Both the position numbers and the translations under genes were made by a program. From Autumnicola psychrophila (GTDB lineage Bacteria; Bacteroidota; Bacteroidia; Flavobacteriales; Flavobacteriaceae): a stretch of 64,000 nucleotides of DNA. Positions 1-7,614 of the stretch are shown here, piece after piece (the stretch's first letter is position 1; each line of letters opens with the position of its first letter). The stretch lies in the NCBI RefSeq assembly GCF_031846645.1, contig NZ_JAVRHN010000006.1:186001-250000 (forward strand). Reading direction: 5' to 3'. The notes under the pieces were generated by a model, which was not told the DNA's origin, did not search any database, and saw only the letters and a program-made list of their open reading frames with translations.

Positions 1-129
1 GCTATACCAGAACTCGCGGGTATCTTCGTAACCTTCACATTCTCTTATATCTTTTCCACGGGTACGCACCCATTCGTCCTGTTCTTTGCGCGCTTTTTCA
101 ACGCTAATACATTTTTTTGGTCTTTCCAT
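1..129 (-). CDS. Conserved hypothetical protein, N-terminal part (runs off the window)
   Basis: Reading the minus strand from the ATG at 127-129 gives 43 open codons up to the window edge, starting MERPKKCISVEKARKEQD and continuing with charged, Trp-containing sequence (DEWVRTRGKDIRE, then EGYEDTREFWYS). The composition is clearly protein-like, with no stop and no low complexity. It resembles small cytosolic proteins of unknown function seen in flavobacteria, but I cannot name a family. There is no signal peptide. The C-terminus lies outside the window. Confidence 0.6.
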   Translation of the reverse strand, partial: MERPKKCISVEKARKEQDEWVRTRGKDIRECEGYEDTREFWYS

Positions 130-385
130 ATATTCACGAAAATGTAATTCCTTTAATTACCTGAAATACAAAAATCCTTGACTATTAATTTTTTGTTAAT
201 GTAAATTTAAGAGAAATATTCTTTTTACCAAGTCTTTCATTAATTCTCTGTTGTCAGTTTTGTATAGAGCTTGTTGTTTTTTAGAAAATGAGATGCTAAA
301 AATGCCAATTATCGCCCTAAAAATTTTCCGTACGGTGTATTTCATACTATCGATGCATCATGAAATCATCAAAGTGGATTTTTAT

Positions 386-551
386 AAAAAAGGGTATTTT
401 TCCCCTTGTAGTAAAGGTAACTTCCGGGTACTTTTACAGTATCAATTTAGTAAAGCTAAAGTGAATTGGGGAACAAAAGTGCTGTTGAAGCGTAGAATAA
501 CACTGAGTAGGGTCAATGTTATTTCTTTAGCGCCGATATAGCACTTTTTTT
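386..551 (+). ncRNA. Structured RNA / terminator-like repeat unit, copy 1
   Basis: A unit of about 166 bp. It opens with a small hairpin (AAGGG-TATTTTT-CCCCTT), has a conserved middle hairpin (TTTAG-TAAAG-CTAAA), and ends in a nested structure: outer stem P1 AGTGCTG (478-484) with TAGCACT (539-545), then GCG (490-492) with CGC (531-533), then inner stem P3 AATAACA (496-502) with TGTTATT (517-523), capped by TGA-GTAGGG-TCA. Seven Ts (545-551) follow P1, as in an intrinsic terminator. Copy 2 at 729-893 has the same plan with a compensatory change in P3. The strand is inferred from the T-run; the A-run before P1 means it could also terminate minus-strand transcription. RNA family unknown to me. 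Confidence 0.5.
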
Positions 552-728
552 ATGCTCACCAGCAATCTTACAACCCACTGTTCTTCATGTACCAATTTAT
601 TTTCTGGCATACATAGTTCACTAATTGAAATTAGGGCATTAGTATCTGCACCTTTTACCCTTTGTTTTTCTTCGGGTTTCCGAATTAATGCAACCTAATT
701 CCTATTCTCTATTGAAGATGATAGGTTT

Positions 729-893
729 AAAAAGGGGTTTTTTCCCCTTGTAGAGAATATAAGTTTCGGATAAATTTACAATATCATTTTAGTAAAGCTA
801 AAGTGTTTTGGGGACAAAAAAGTGCTGTTGAAGCGTAAAATAATATTGAGTAGGGTCACTATTATTTCTTTATCGCTAACGCAGCACTTTTTT
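729..893 (+). ncRNA. Structured RNA / terminator-like repeat unit, copy 2
   Basis: Second copy of the unit, almost colinear with copy 1 at an offset of 343 bp. P1 is AGTGCTG (821-827) with CAGCACT (882-888), a full 7-bp pairing where copy 1 has a G-T wobble. P2 is AGCG (832-835) with CGCT (874-877). P3 is AATAATA (839-845) with TATTATT (860-866): the C-G pair of copy 1 is T-A here, a compensatory change. The apical TGAGTAGGGTCA (847-858) is identical in both copies. Six Ts follow (888-893). It abuts the stop codon of pxpC at 896, so at minimum it is a bidirectional terminator for that operon. The conserved loop suggests more than a terminator. Confidence 0.55.
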
Positions 894-895
894 AT

Positions 896-1753
896 TTACC
901 TGCTTTTAATTGTAAATTTCACTTTTTCTCCTGCTACTTTTTGCGCAAGACAACTAATGCCCTTCTCACTCAATTGCGAAATTCTGGGATACCCTCCCGT
1001 AGTCTGGCTGTCCCGCATAAGCACAATTAATCTACCGGAAGGCGTTAGTTGCACAGTTCCGGGTAAAACAGGTCCGGTTAAAATGGGATCTAAATCATTA
1101 ACCAGCGGCTCCACCATTTGGATCGCCATGCGGTTATTATCTCTTCCAATGCCATATTTGGTTTCCATTAACAGCGCTCTCTGTGCTTCACAAAGTTTAA
1201 AATATTCAGGCCCGGGATAAGCTTCGATATCTTTTGATTTTATGTATTCTGAAAAAAACTTTACAGAAGAATGGGTCACCGGCTCCCTCTTCGCAAAAGG
1301 GTTATAAGGCAGAGCCATACCTTTTTCAAGTTTATATTTTTCAGTTAATCCTGTATACCAGCTTCTACTATTCATAAGATATTCCGTGTCAAAACCATCC
1401 TTAATAGCCAAATAAGCACGACAACCATTTTTCCTCCTTCCAAAAGAAAGAGTATCTCCGGCACTTATTTTTAAAACAGCATTATTTTCAACCTGATCAT
1501 TATTAATTTTTGGCGAAAGATCTGCTCCGGTAACGGCAATTTCAGTAGAAGCCGAAAACTGTAATTTTGGACCCATCTGTGTAATTTCAAGAACAGCATT
1601 ATTACCTTTATTTCTCAAAATAAGATTTGCAATCTTGGCCGCATAAAAATCCATAGCACCACTTTGTGGAACTCCGAAATTTAAAAATCCGAACCTGCCC
1701 ATATCCTGAATAGTAGAAAAAAGTCCGGGTTGTAAAACGTCAATTTTCGCCAT
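896..1753 (-). CDS. pxpC: 5-oxoprolinase subunit C (PxpC, KipA/YbgK family)
   Basis: The 285-residue product begins MAKIDVLQPGLFSTIQDMGR and carries the family signature of a vQDxGRxG segment followed by GVPQSGAMD. PxpC is the carboxyltransferase-like subunit of the prokaryotic ATP-dependent 5-oxoprolinase PxpABC, which converts the damaged metabolite 5-oxoproline (pyroglutamate) to glutamate in the cytoplasm. Its start overlaps the end of pxpB by 14 bp, so the pair is translationally coupled. The length fits a stand-alone PxpC rather than a PxpBC fusion or urea carboxylase. The annotation relies on the family signature and on the complete pxpA-pxpB-pxpC gene order. Confidence 0.92.
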   Translation of the reverse strand: MAKIDVLQPGLFSTIQDMGRFGFLNFGVPQSGAMDFYAAKIANLILRNKGNNAVLEITQMGPKLQFSASTEIAVTGADLSPKINNDQVENNAVLKISAGDTLSFGRRKNGCRAYLAIKDGFDTEYLMNSRSWYTGLTEKYKLEKGMALPYNPFAKREPVTHSSVKFFSEYIKSKDIEAYPGPEYFKLCEAQRALLMETKYGIGRDNNRMAIQMVEPLVNDLDPILTGPVLPGTVQLTPSGRLIVLMRDSQTTGGYPRISQLSEKGISCLAQKVAGEKVKFTIKSR

Positions 1754-2480
1754 GGTTATCTTTTACCTTTAATTCATAATTTCCAGCTTTTACTTCTTCT
1801 AAAATTGCCGTGTATTCTTCTTTTGAAACAGCATAAAATTTAATCATATCCCCGGAAAAAATTTTAGAGGGAGGAAGGCTGTTTTTATCGAAAAAATTCA
1901 CCGGACAATTACCTATAATTTGCCATCCTCCGGGGCTGGATTGAGGATAAATTCCTGTCTGCTTTTCCCCTATTCCCACGGCACCTTTTTCGATCTTCAT
2001 CCTGGGTTCTTTTTTCCTGGAAATATGAAGCTTTTTATCCAGTCCTCCGAGGTATAAAAATCCCGGCAAAAATCCCATAAAATAAACAGTATAAAAAGGC
2101 GCTGTATGTAGGCCGACTATCTCCTCAACACTCAGCTGATTTTCTTCTGAAATTAACTCCAGATCAAGACCTAATTCTTTACTATAGCAAACAGGAAGGT
2201 AATAGGTTTTACCATAAATTTTATTTCCTATCTTAGCAGCATTTATAAGACTTTCCAACTTAGATAACTCACCATAGACATCTTCTATACCCGAAACATA
2301 AACTATTAATAACGAGTTGTATGCATTGGTTACTTCAACCTTTTCTTTAACGTAAAAATCCTCAACTAAAAATTTGACAGAAAGTAACTTCTGAAGGATT
2401 TCTTTATTAATATCTGGTTCAAATTCTATTAGAATTGCCCGCTCTCCCATGGGTCTGAGTATCGGAAAATCTTGCTTCAT
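1740..2480 (-). CDS. pxpB: 5-oxoprolinase subunit B (PxpB, KipI family)
   Basis: The 246-residue product contains the KipI/PxpB core: an N-terminal GERAILIEF strand, then PFYTVYFMGFLPGFLYLGGL, a KKEPRMKIEKGAVGIGEKQTGIYP block and SPGGWQIIG. The GFxPGFxYLGGLD and SPGGWxIIG motifs are typical of the cyclophilin-like domain of this family. It works with PxpA and PxpC as 5-oxoprolinase. It overlaps pxpA by 4 bp (ATGA type) and pxpC by 14 bp, which implies one operon and coupled translation. Some KipI relatives inhibit sporulation kinases in Bacillus, but the pxp context makes the metabolic role much more likely. Confidence 0.92.
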   Translation of the reverse strand: MKQDFPILRPMGERAILIEFEPDINKEILQKLLSVKFLVEDFYVKEKVEVTNAYNSLLIVYVSGIEDVYGELSKLESLINAAKIGNKIYGKTYYLPVCYSKELGLDLELISEENQLSVEEIVGLHTAPFYTVYFMGFLPGFLYLGGLDKKLHISRKKEPRMKIEKGAVGIGEKQTGIYPQSSPGGWQIIGNCPVNFFDKNSLPPSKIFSGDMIKFYAVSKEEYTAILEEVKAGNYELKVKDNHGEN

Positions 2481-3214
2481 CTTTTCTTGATTTGGATATC
2501 TTTATCTTTCAGTTTTTGTTGTAAATAATGAAGGATTTCAACAGCATTTTTAGTGTCACTATGCAGGCAAAATGTATCGGCTTTAAAGCTCTTTTTCGCA
2601 CCTCTTAAAGTGGCAACTTTTTCTTCAGAAAACATATAAAAAACATGCTGAAAAACAGCTTCTTTTTGATGCAAAACAGCTTGTGGATCTGACCTTGAAA
2701 CAAGGCTAAAATCTTCATTATAATTGCGATCTGCAAAGGCTTCAAAATTGACTTTTATCTTCCCTCTTGCCAGCTTCGAAATCACTGAATTAAAGGGTGC
2801 ATAAAGAGCATAATTCCCATTAATTTTACCCAGAGAATTCAGAACAATTTTAGCGACTTTTTCATCTTTTGCGGCATCATTGTAAAGTGCTCCATGTGGT
2901 TTTATATGGATAATTTCAGCTCCTTTTTCAGCGGCAATTCTCTGCACTAATTGCACCTGATTTATAATTGACTCCTCCAGTTCTTCTTCTGAAATCAGCA
3001 TTGATTTTCTTCCGAAGTTTTCTTTATTGGGATAAGAAGGGTGAGCACCAATTTCCACATTATTCTCAATAGCGAGATCTATCGTTCTACTAATGGTCTC
3101 CAGATTTCCAGCGTGACCTCCGCAAGCTATATTGCAGGCAGATATAAATGGCATCAGCTTATCGTCATAAGCTCCCCCTTCTCCTAAATCGCAGTTAATA
3201 TGTATTTTCTTCAT
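2477..3214 (-). CDS. pxpA: 5-oxoprolinase subunit A (PxpA, LamB/YcsF family)
   Basis: The 245-residue product starts MKKIHINCDLGEGGAYDD and has the LamB/YcsF signatures NCDLGE, SACNIACGGHAGN near residue 28 and HIKPHGALYND near residue 100, which hold the acidic and His residues of the active-site pocket. The length matches the family (about 250 residues). PxpA is the first gene of the pxpA-pxpB-pxpC operon, and the three subunits together perform ATP-dependent hydrolysis of 5-oxoproline to glutamate. No obvious TAnnTTTG promoter was found directly upstream. Confidence 0.93.
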   Translation of the reverse strand: MKKIHINCDLGEGGAYDDKLMPFISACNIACGGHAGNLETISRTIDLAIENNVEIGAHPSYPNKENFGRKSMLISEEELEESIINQVQLVQRIAAEKGAEIIHIKPHGALYNDAAKDEKVAKIVLNSLGKINGNYALYAPFNSVISKLARGKIKVNFEAFADRNYNEDFSLVSRSDPQAVLHQKEAVFQHVFYMFSEEKVATLRGAKKSFKADTFCLHSDTKNAVEILHYLQQKLKDKDIQIKKR

Positions 3215-3453
3215 TACTTATCTGGTTCTTATTACGCCGCGAATAGAAATCCGTCGAAAAACAACAACGAATTATAATTTCCAAAACGGAAACTTCTTCA
3301 CCCCCTCAAAATAAGAAAATAGCGATTACCGGAAGAAGAATTATAGCAGCAATCTCATAAAACCCGAACTATTTATGTCGATTTTACTTCAGAAGGTCAC
3401 AATAGTAACAAACCCAGAACAGACAAAGTATTCGATTAAAAAAGGTACCCGCA

Positions 3454-3470
3454 TTTTTTGACAATTATCG
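3454..3470 (-). repeat. Degenerate copy of the interspersed palindrome
   Basis: On the minus strand this reads CGATAATTGTCAAAAAA, resembling CGAAAATTGnCAATTTTCG seen elsewhere in the window and closest to the variant at 37059-37075 (CGATAATTGGCATTTTT). It is non-coding and lies just beyond the end of the 44-codon frame. Confidence 0.35.
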
Positions 3471-3487
3471 TCCTTAAATGCTGGTAA

Positions 3488-3622
3488 TTACTTGAGTCCT
3501 CTCCAGGGTTTCTTCTGTAGCTGAATATCAAGGTAAGGGAGAGCAGCAACCACATAGCCTGTCACAGCAGCTGTTTTTACGACAATCTTGCGCCGGTGCA
3601 GGTAACCGGAAAGATCCTGCAT
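3488..3622 (-). CDS. Possible small protein of 44 residues with Arg-Arg and hydrophobic segment
   Basis: An ATG frame of 44 codons begins MQDLSGYLHRRKIVVKTAAV, continues with a hydrophobic stretch ending ALPYLDI and finishes QLQKKPWRGLK. The composition looks like real coding sequence: a basic RRK, a TM-like segment and a basic tail. It starts 29 bp downstream of the DUF2891 gene on the same strand and is closed upstream by an in-frame TAA, so it is either a genuine small membrane peptide or the end fragment of a broken gene. I do not recognise a family. Confidence 0.3.
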   Translation of the reverse strand: MQDLSGYLHRRKIVVKTAAVTGYVVAALPYLDIQLQKKPWRGLK

Positions 3623-3651
3623 GAGGATATTTTAGAAAATTTCTCTTAAAA

Positions 3652-4809
3652 CTATTCTCTAGAGGCGGCTTGTAAAGCATATAAAGCAAAACTTCCCAAC
3701 CAATGACCACCCTCATAACTATCCCCTACCAAATTTGGAAAGGAATAAGAAACATGCTCATTGGCCAAAGTTCTTAAATGACCATAATCTTCAGGATACG
3801 TATTTGCTAAATGGTAAAAAACCCATCCCCTGCTAAAGTTCAGGCCATCCAGATGTACCAGTTTACCGTCAGATCGATCTGATACTTCCCCAACTTCCAT
3901 TGTGAAATCTTCGTTTTTCAGGTCTGGCATAAAATCTTCAATCCAAAGATTAAACGCATTTCTTGGCAGGATACGCAACATAATATCCACCTCCTGCAGG
4001 CATGGAGAAAGAAAATCATACCCTCCCGGCTCCCAGCTAACGGGACAATCATCATCATTTAAGTAGAAATCCCGGGCACGCTTAGAAATTGCATCCATCA
4101 GTTCCTGGTTAGCCGTACTATTGGCAAAATCATACGCGAAACTCATTCCAAAGGCAGTATTGGAATGTTCCCCTACCCTAACCGGATAATTTAATTTAGG
4201 CAGAAAATCAACATAGCGCTGAACTATCAAATCTGTAAGAGGCTGCAAATTAGCATCAAGTTCTTTAGCCAGGGGATCCTCCCAGGTTTTAAGTTCTTCT
4301 GCAAGTTTTAGCAACCATGCCCAGCCATAGGTACGTTCGTAAGAATCACTCTGCGCCCTTTGAAAGTACTCTACTTCACCCATAATATTTTCCGCAGAAA
4401 GAGATTTTTTCAATTTTTCCCGGATTTCTTCTTCCTTTTCCAAATCCGGAAATTGCTTAAGAAGACTAACCATGGACCAATGTGCATGAACAGAAGAGTG
4501 CCAGTCAAAACATCCATAAAAAGCCGGATGAAGTTCCTGTGGCGTTCCCAAGGCTTCCTTGTTTTCTAAGGTCTGACCCAATTTATTCGGATATTCTATT
4601 TCTATGCAACCAAGTGGCAAGTCTGCAAGTCTATTCGCTTTTTCAAGATTAAATTCTACTGCTTCTTCACCTAAAATAGATTCGGAAATGAAATTCTCAT
4701 CAGATAAACTGTCCTTTTCTGAAGCAGAAACTTCCTCCATCTCCCTGGTTTTATCTCCTTTACAACCAATAAATAAAATAATAAATATCAAGCTTATAAT
4801 TTTTTTCAT
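3652..4809 (-). CDS. DUF2891 family lipoprotein
   Basis: The product (385 residues from the ATG at 4807-4809) begins MKKIISLIFIILFIGCKGDK, a lipoprotein signal with Cys16 followed by charged residues. The frame is open further upstream to 4929, but that would run into comM, so the start at the signal peptide is preferred. The conserved DUF2891 core is clear: LHPAFYGCFDWHSSVHAHWSM, a GWAWLLKL segment, GEHSNTAFGMS, CPVSWEPGGYDFLSPC and a C-terminal EGGHWLGSFALYAL. The many Trp, His and Tyr residues suggest a sugar-binding or glycosidase-like alpha/alpha barrel, but the family has no established function. It lies 70 bp downstream of comM on the same strand and is probably cotranscribed. Confidence 0.85.
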   Translation of the reverse strand: MKKIISLIFIILFIGCKGDKTREMEEVSASEKDSLSDENFISESILGEEAVEFNLEKANRLADLPLGCIEIEYPNKLGQTLENKEALGTPQELHPAFYGCFDWHSSVHAHWSMVSLLKQFPDLEKEEEIREKLKKSLSAENIMGEVEYFQRAQSDSYERTYGWAWLLKLAEELKTWEDPLAKELDANLQPLTDLIVQRYVDFLPKLNYPVRVGEHSNTAFGMSFAYDFANSTANQELMDAISKRARDFYLNDDDCPVSWEPGGYDFLSPCLQEVDIMLRILPRNAFNLWIEDFMPDLKNEDFTMEVGEVSDRSDGKLVHLDGLNFSRGWVFYHLANTYPEDYGHLRTLANEHVSYSFPNLVGDSYEGGHWLGSFALYALQAASRE

Positions 4810-4879
4810 TTCCCCCATAGTATTTTCAAAAAGAAATTTTCTGTTTAAAGTTATCTGATATCTGTAAATCATCTTTTTA

Positions 4880-6418
4880 TTACCCCAGCCATCCTTCCCT
4901 GTCCAGGCTCCTGTACTGAATAGCTTCACTTATGTGATGATCTTTAATGTTTTCTGAAGCCTCTATGTCTGCAATAGTACGTGATACTTTTAGAATTCTA
5001 TCATACGCTCTTGCCGAAAGATTAAGGCGTTCCATGGCAGTTTTCAGCAGTGTTTTTGAAGAATCAGAAAGTTCACAGAATTGCCTTATGTGTTTTACGC
5101 TCATTTGAGCGTTATAGTGGGTGTTTTCAAAACTTTCAAATCTTTTAGTCTGCAGTTGCCTCGCTTTAGTTACCCGCTCTCTAATTTCCATACTGCTTTC
5201 CCCTTTTCTCTCTTCGCTAAGCTTATCGAAAGGTACAGGAGTAACTTCTATATGAATATCTATACGATCCAGAAGAGGTCCACTAATTTTACTTAGATAA
5301 CGCTGCATCTCACCAGGAGAAGACGAAGCCGGCCCACCAGGATCATTAAAAAATCCACTGGGGCTGGGATTCATACTTGCCACCAACATAAAACTTGATG
5401 GATAGGTCACTGTAAATTTTGCTCTGGAAATTGTCACTTCACGATCCTCCAATGGTTGCCGCATTACTTCCAGCACACCTCTTTTAAATTCCGGAAGTTC
5501 ATCCAGGAATAAAACACCATTGTGGGAAAGGGAAATCTCTCCCGGTTGCGGATAGGCTCCTCCTCCCACTAATGCCACATCTGAAATGGTGTGGTGCGGA
5601 CTTCTAAACGGACGTTGGGACATTAATCCAACATGATCTTTTATTCGTCCAACCACACTGTGAATTTTGGTGGTTTCAAGAGCCTCATGCAATGTCATGG
5701 GAGGTAAGATACTGGGCAAACGCTTGGCAAGCATTGTTTTCCCTGCTCCCGGTGGGCCTATAAGAATAATATTATGACCGCCGGCTGCAGCAATTTCCAT
5801 ACAACGCTTAATCGATTCCTGCCCTTTTACATCGGCAAAATCGTGCTCCAGGTGATCAAGATTTTTATAAAACTCCTCCCTTGTATCGATAATTGTCTTT
5901 TCCAGTGCTGCACCTTCATTAAAGAAGTTAATTACCTGAACGATATTATCTACGCCATATACGTCAAGTCCTTTAACAATTGCGGCTTCTTTAGCATTCT
6001 GCACAGGCAGGATAAAGCCTTTAAAACCTTCCTCTTTAGCCTTAATAGCAATTGGAAGTGCTCCTCTTATAGGCTGTAAACTTCCATCAAGTGAAAGCTC
6101 TCCCATTATTAAATAATCTGAAATATTTTCAGCCTTAATTTGATCTGAAGCTGCTAAAATACCGAGTGCAAAGGTGAGATCGTAAGCAGAACCTTCTTTC
6201 CGAAGATCAGCCGGCGCCATGTTTACGATAATTTTTTTTCCGGGAAATTTATAGCCGTTGTTCTGAAGGGCAGCCGCTATTCTAAAACTACTTTCTTTAA
6301 CAGCATTGTCCGGCAATCCAACAAGATGATAACCTATTCCGGTTGCCACGTTAACCTCTACAGTAATTGTGGTTGCCTCTACTCCAAATACAGCACTACC
6401 GTAAACCTTAACAAGCAT
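4880..6418 (-). CDS. comM: YifB/ComM family Mg-chelatase-like AAA+ ATPase
   Basis: The 512-residue product shows the full family plan: an N-terminal Lon-like ChlI domain (VNVATGIGYHLVGLPDNAVKE, residues 20-42), the AAA+ Walker A GPPGAGKTML at 221-230, a Walker B VLFLDELPEF with the following RGVLEVMRQPLEDREVTISR block, and a C-terminal Mg-chelatase domain (LSARAYDRILKVSRTIADIE). In other bacteria ComM is a branch-migration helicase that helps integrate transforming DNA. No other competence gene is adjacent, so whether it serves natural transformation here is unknown. An 8-bp-arm palindrome lies immediately upstream of the start. Confidence 0.93.
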   Translation of the reverse strand: MLVKVYGSAVFGVEATTITVEVNVATGIGYHLVGLPDNAVKESSFRIAAALQNNGYKFPGKKIIVNMAPADLRKEGSAYDLTFALGILAASDQIKAENISDYLIMGELSLDGSLQPIRGALPIAIKAKEEGFKGFILPVQNAKEAAIVKGLDVYGVDNIVQVINFFNEGAALEKTIIDTREEFYKNLDHLEHDFADVKGQESIKRCMEIAAAGGHNIILIGPPGAGKTMLAKRLPSILPPMTLHEALETTKIHSVVGRIKDHVGLMSQRPFRSPHHTISDVALVGGGAYPQPGEISLSHNGVLFLDELPEFKRGVLEVMRQPLEDREVTISRAKFTVTYPSSFMLVASMNPSPSGFFNDPGGPASSSPGEMQRYLSKISGPLLDRIDIHIEVTPVPFDKLSEERKGESSMEIRERVTKARQLQTKRFESFENTHYNAQMSVKHIRQFCELSDSSKTLLKTAMERLNLSARAYDRILKVSRTIADIEASENIKDHHISEAIQYRSLDREGWLG

Positions 6419-6423
6419 CTAAA

Positions 6424-6443
6424 ACATTTAATTTTTTAAATGT
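6424..6443. promoter_or_regulatory. Palindrome upstream of comM
   Basis: ACATTTAA-TTTT-TTAAATGT is a perfect 8-bp inverted repeat beginning 6 bp upstream of the comM start codon. In mRNA it could form a hairpin at the start site; in DNA it could be an operator. AT-rich palindromes also arise by chance. Confidence 0.3.
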
Positions 6444-6561
6444 ACTGATTTTTTTTAAAGAATGTTCGTCCGGGATTTGATCCTTGAAAAAAATTATCTT
6501 ATTTATTTTTTTGAGGAGCAGTGTAATATTTTTTTGAAAATTTATCTCTCTTGTTTGCGAT

Positions 6562-6602
6562 AAAAAAAGAAAAAGGCCGGATCCTTGAGTGAATCGGCCT
6601 TA
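6562..6602 (-). terminator. Intrinsic terminator after the BadF-type kinase gene
   Basis: The arms AAGGCCG (6573-6579) and CGGCCTT (6595-6601) pair; on the minus strand the hairpin is followed by TTTTTCTTTTTTT. It lies about 70 bp past the stop of the kinase gene at 6670. Confidence 0.8.
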
Positions 6603-6669
6603 CTTTTCTAAAGTTTCCAATGCGAAAAAGACACAGGAACATTATCTTAATGCTTTATAGAAAAAGAAA

Positions 6670-7527
6670 TTATTTATTAAAAAAATTCTTTTGATAATGC
6701 GCAATTAATCCGTCTATAGGTCGGCGCACGATATTACCAATTTCAAGCCCGTAAGGCTGTAAAACAGCGCGTATTATATCTTCACTAAAATAGGCGATAC
6801 TTCCAATAAAGTGAATTGGCACACTCTGCGCCTGCTTATAGCACAACACCCTGCTTTGAACAAAATCGTGAATACCTTCATATACCAATTTATAGAAGTA
6901 GCCATTTCTCTCATTGGTAAAAATAAACTCAGCGAAAGACGCGAGATACGTATTTGGATTTTCTCTCCTGTAAAGATTTTTCTTTATTTCGTCTGAATCC
7001 AGATTGAACTTTTCTTCAAATTTTATTACTAATTCCGGCGGCATTCTTTTATAATAATAATCCCGGATTAGCCTTTTCCCAAAATAATTTCCGCTGGCTT
7101 CGTCCATAAGAATATATCCCAGTGAAGCTATGGTTTGGTGAATTTCTTCGCCATCATAATAACTACTATTTGAACCTGTTCCAAGAATACAAACAATTCC
7201 AGGTTCTGTACCTGTCGCATAAACCGCTGCAACAGTGTCTTCCCTCACAATCACCTCCTCAGCATTCGTGAAAAAATTACTTATGATATCCTCCAGAAGC
7301 TTTTTAGGCGTTTCTGTACCACATCCCGCTCCAAAAAAGTGGACTTTCTCTATCTTATCCCTTACTTCCCTAAGTTCCGGATTTTCCTCTATGCGTTGCT
7401 CCAGAACAAGTTCTGGAAATACTGCAGGGTTTAGTCCTTTTGTACGGGTTTTAAAAACCTGCTCTCCCTGATGATCCAACAGGATCCAGTCGCACTTGGT
7501 AGATCCCCCATCTGTTATTAAAATCAT
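6670..7527 (-). CDS. BadF/BadG/BcrA/BcrD-type ATPase, N-acetylglucosamine kinase-like
   Basis: The 285-residue product begins MILITDGGSTKCDWILLD, the phosphate-1 loop of ASKHA sugar kinases, and has GAGCG near residue 68, CILGTGSNSSYYDG as the phosphate-2/adenosine motif near residue 115, and a C-terminal IHFIGSIAYF segment. The family includes eukaryotic-type N-acetylglucosamine kinases and bacterial amino-sugar kinases, so a cytosolic sugar kinase is the likely role; the substrate cannot be read from sequence. It follows pfkA and gap on the same strand, but a good terminator (7553-7603) separates it from gap, so it may be only partly coexpressed. Confidence 0.82.
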   Translation of the reverse strand: MILITDGGSTKCDWILLDHQGEQVFKTRTKGLNPAVFPELVLEQRIEENPELREVRDKIEKVHFFGAGCGTETPKKLLEDIISNFFTNAEEVIVREDTVAAVYATGTEPGIVCILGTGSNSSYYDGEEIHQTIASLGYILMDEASGNYFGKRLIRDYYYKRMPPELVIKFEEKFNLDSDEIKKNLYRRENPNTYLASFAEFIFTNERNGYFYKLVYEGIHDFVQSRVLCYKQAQSVPIHFIGSIAYFSEDIIRAVLQPYGLEIGNIVRRPIDGLIAHYQKNFFNK

Positions 7528-7552
7528 GAGTAGTTATTTGATTAGTAGATAC

Positions 7553-7603
7553 AAAAAACCTGAAAATACAGCCTCTGATCTCTTAAGCTGCTGCATTTTC
7601 AGG
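7553..7603 (-). terminator. Intrinsic terminator after gap
   Basis: The 14-bp arms CCTGAAAATACAGC (7559-7572) and GCTGCATTTTCAGG (7590-7603) pair with one mismatch; on the minus strand six Ts follow. The position just past the gap stop suggests that most transcription of pfkA-gap ends here. Confidence 0.8.
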
Positions 7604-7614
7604 TTGTATAAATA

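Larger units (their letters stand above)
130..895. other. 766-bp gene-poor region with two structured repeat units
   Basis: No convincing gene lies here. The region is dominated by two related units (386-551 and 729-893, listed separately). Between them, on the minus strand, a frame from 694 down to 527 stays open for 55 codons (including KPEEKQRVKGADTNALIS) but has no proper start near its beginning, is preceded by an in-frame stop, and ends inside the first repeat. It could be a decayed gene end or chance. A plus-strand frame at 251-541 overlaps the first repeat unit and is judged spurious. The rest (130-385) is AT-rich and shows nothing I can name. Confidence 0.6.
3215..3651. other. 437-bp intergenic region with short open stretches
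   Basis: This gap between pxpA and the DUF2891 gene holds a 44-codon minus-strand reading frame (3488-3622, listed separately) and a degenerate copy of the interspersed palindrome (3454-3470). On the minus strand from 3368 to 3306 a short open stretch encodes a hydrophobic run (GFYEIAAIILLPVIAIFLF) ending in TGA, with an in-frame TAG directly before it and no start codon. These could be debris of a lost membrane protein, but nothing identifies one. Confidence 0.4.

Noticed and set aside
251..541. 96-codon plus-strand frame
   Set aside because: It overlaps the first structured repeat unit from 386 on, its translation has no recognisable pattern, and copy 2 of the repeat does not keep the frame open in the same way.
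527..694. 55-codon minus-strand open stretch with protein-like sequence
   Set aside because: No usable start codon near its beginning, an in-frame stop directly upstream, and its end lies in the repeat. Kept only as a comment in the gap description.
4810..4929. N-terminal extension of the DUF2891 protein
   Set aside because: It overlaps the comM coding end and would bury the lipoprotein signal peptide; the ATG at 4807-4809 is preferred.
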